Shown: piece after piece, positions 36,962-38,579 of the stretch
Layout of the letters: each line of letters opens with the position of its first letter
How positions within the stretch are numbered: the stretch's first letter is position 1
NCBI GenBank assembly: GCA_946494015.1
Contig: CAMMBL010000004.1
Coordinates: 1 to 38,579, forward strand
Reading direction: 5' to 3'
Length of the DNA: 38,579 bases
DNA from: an uncultured Mycoplasmatota bacterium
Lineage (GTDB): Bacteria > Bacillota_I > Bacilli_A > RF39 > UBA660
The notes under the pieces: generated by a model
Database searches by the model: none
What the model was told of the DNA's origin: nothing
Seen by the model: only the letters and a program-made list of their open reading frames with translations
Program-made: the position numbers and the translations under genes

Positions 36962-37590
36962 TGATAAGTGCATCATTTTTAAGTAGCAAAAATATACCTT
37001 TAACACTAAAAGAATTAAATGATACAGATGTTGATTTTATCCATGTTGATGTTATGGATGGCAAATATGTAAATAATAAAACTTTACCTTTCAAAGAAAT
37101 GCGTCATATATATAAATATACAACTAAACGATTGGATGTTCATCTTATGGTTTTAAAACCTAGTAATTATATTAAAAACTATGCAAGTTTAAATAGTGAA
37201 TATATCTCTATTCATCTTGATATATTAGAAGATGTATTAACAAATTTAAAATTAATTAAAAGCTATGGAATTAAAGCTGGAATTGTCTTAAATCCTAATG
37301 ATGAAGTAAGCACTATTATTCCTTATCTTCCTTACATAGATTTAATAATAGTTATGGGAGTAATACCAGGAGAAGGATCTCAAAAGTTTATAGATAAAAC
37401 TATAAATAAATTAAAAGAATTAAATGTTTTAAAAAAAGAATATCCTAATTTTAAATTTAAAATAAGTATTGATGGAGGTATCAATAATACAATTGTAAAA
37501 AAAATAAAAACATTAGTTGATATAATTGTTAGTGGTAGTTATATAACTAAATCTAATGATTATCAAACACAAATTAATAGTTTACGTTAG
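36961..37590 (+). CDS. rpe: Ribulose-phosphate 3-epimerase
   Basis: ISASFLSSK, FIHVDVMDGKYVNN, LDVHLMV, IIVMGVIPGEGSQKF, ISIDGGINN. Confidence 0.92.
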   Translation: MISASFLSSKNIPLTLKELNDTDVDFIHVDVMDGKYVNNKTLPFKEMRHIYKYTTKRLDVHLMVLKPSNYIKNYASLNSEYISIHLDILEDVLTNLKLIKSYGIKAGIVLNPNDEVSTIIPYLPYIDLIIVMGVIPGEGSQKFIDKTINKLKELNVLKKEYPNFKFKISIDGGINNTIVKKIKTLVDIIVSGSYITKSNDYQTQINSLR

Positions 37591-37633
37591 ATTATTTAAA
37601 TGATATAATAAAAATAAGAATTGAGGGGATAAT

Positions 37634-38434
37634 ATGAATAATAATGATACTAATCAAAAAAATAATACTAATAATACAACTCAAGAAACACCAACAGTTA
37701 TTAAACCACAAGTAGTTAATATAGAACAGCAACCTCAAGAGGTTGAACAAGTAAAAACTACAGATACTAATACATCTAATAATACAACGGTTAATAATAA
37801 TCCTAATTCCAATTCTACTGCTAATAATACTACTACTAATAATATTCCTACTTCAGTACAACCAGAAGGAAATAAAGATAAAAGTACCAAAAAAGGATAT
37901 CCCGTTTTTTTAATCGTATTAATGATATTATTATTTGCTTTTGTTTTCTTTTTACCTAATATAACAGATCTAGTTAATGAATATAAAAGCCAAAAAGAGA
38001 ATGAAAATGCTTTAAAAAGTGGAAAAATGGTATGTACAATAAGTAATTCTAGTGATACTACCAATTTAACATATTCATTAGAATTTGATTATACTAAGTA
38101 CAAATTAAAGAAAAGTCAAATAACTACTACTAGTAGACTATCAGATACAGCCATAGATACTAGTCCTTTAACTGAAAGACAAGATTCTTGTTTATTATTA
38201 AAAGAAGTATTAGATAGTAATGATATTGGAATGAGTGCTAGCTGTAGTGTTAGTGCTACAGTACAAACAACTATTCAACAAATAGATTATAAAAAATTAG
38301 ATTTAGATTTCATATCAGATAATATCGCTGAGTTTGAAGGCTTTTATCCAGAATATGAACTTAATCAAAATGTTAGAGCAATTGAAAAAAGTCTTACAAA
38401 TAGTGGTTATAAATGTCAAAAGACAGAAAAATAA
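37634..38434 (+). CDS. Membrane protein with N/T/Q-rich cytoplasmic region and exported domain, unknown function
   Basis: Low-complexity N-terminus, TM YPVFLIVLMILLFAFVFFLPNI, extracellular C-terminal domain with 4 Cys. Confidence 0.7.
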   Translation: MNNNDTNQKNNTNNTTQETPTVIKPQVVNIEQQPQEVEQVKTTDTNTSNNTTVNNNPNSNSTANNTTTNNIPTSVQPEGNKDKSTKKGYPVFLIVLMILLFAFVFFLPNITDLVNEYKSQKENENALKSGKMVCTISNSSDTTNLTYSLEFDYTKYKLKKSQITTTSRLSDTAIDTSPLTERQDSCLLLKEVLDSNDIGMSASCSVSATVQTTIQQIDYKKLDLDFISDNIAEFEGFYPEYELNQNVRAIEKSLTNSGYKCQKTEK

Positions 38435-38438
38435 TTCT

Positions 38439-38470
38439 AAGATAAAAGAAGTTAACTTTTATCTTTTTTT
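38439..38470 (+). terminator. Intrinsic terminator
   Basis: AAGATAAAAG-loop-CTTTTATCTT-TTTTT. Confidence 0.85.
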
Positions 38471-38579
38471 ATTGAATTATTCACTTCTATAAACTAATAT
38501 TAATCTAACAAAACTTGAAAATAATGTGACTATTTAAACAAAATGTCCGGTTTTTAAATTTCATTTACAAAACAAAATG

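Noticed and set aside
37735-38064. Minus-strand ORF 109 aa
   Set aside because: Antisense to the N/T/Q-rich gene; repetitive Val/Leu composition mirrors low-complexity coding on the plus strand.
38471-38579. Possible feature at the right end
   Set aside because: About 110 bp of AT-rich sequence after a terminator; no callable ORF or repeat.

Overview
This is a very AT-rich chromosomal window, apparently from a low-GC Firmicutes/Bacilli relative. TGG encodes Trp and TGA is used as a stop (e.g. after the HerA-like ATPase and fmt), so code 11 fits and the Mycoplasma code does not. Most of the window is core housekeeping: ftsY, ylxM, fmt, ffh, rpoZ, recX, prsA, a HIT protein, a complete sufCDSUB operon, an SSB, pyrimidine-nucleoside phosphorylase, ltaS, an RluB-type pseudouridine synthase, a ferredoxin, and an rlmN-PP2C-PASTA kinase-rsgA-rpe run. 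Points that stand out: (i) the left edge joins the C-terminus of a probable large serine recombinase to a truncated ABC permease gene; (ii) two tiny YjcZ-like membrane proteins missing from the ORF track, with a sigma-K-like promoter upstream, plus a CotD-like coat protein, suggest sporulation genes; (iii) a TQXA thioester surface protein with a VPNTS sorting signal is followed by a sortase whose expected catalytic Arg position reads Gln, and a 12-bp terminator-like hairpin lies inside the sortase reading frame; (iv) an internally deleted IS3-family remnant; (v) a HerA-like ATPase followed by a protein with possible ADP-ribosyltransferase-like motifs; (vi) several orphan membrane-anchored proteins. 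No CRISPR array, tRNA, rRNA or intact prophage was seen. All assignments come from reading the sequence; no searches were run.
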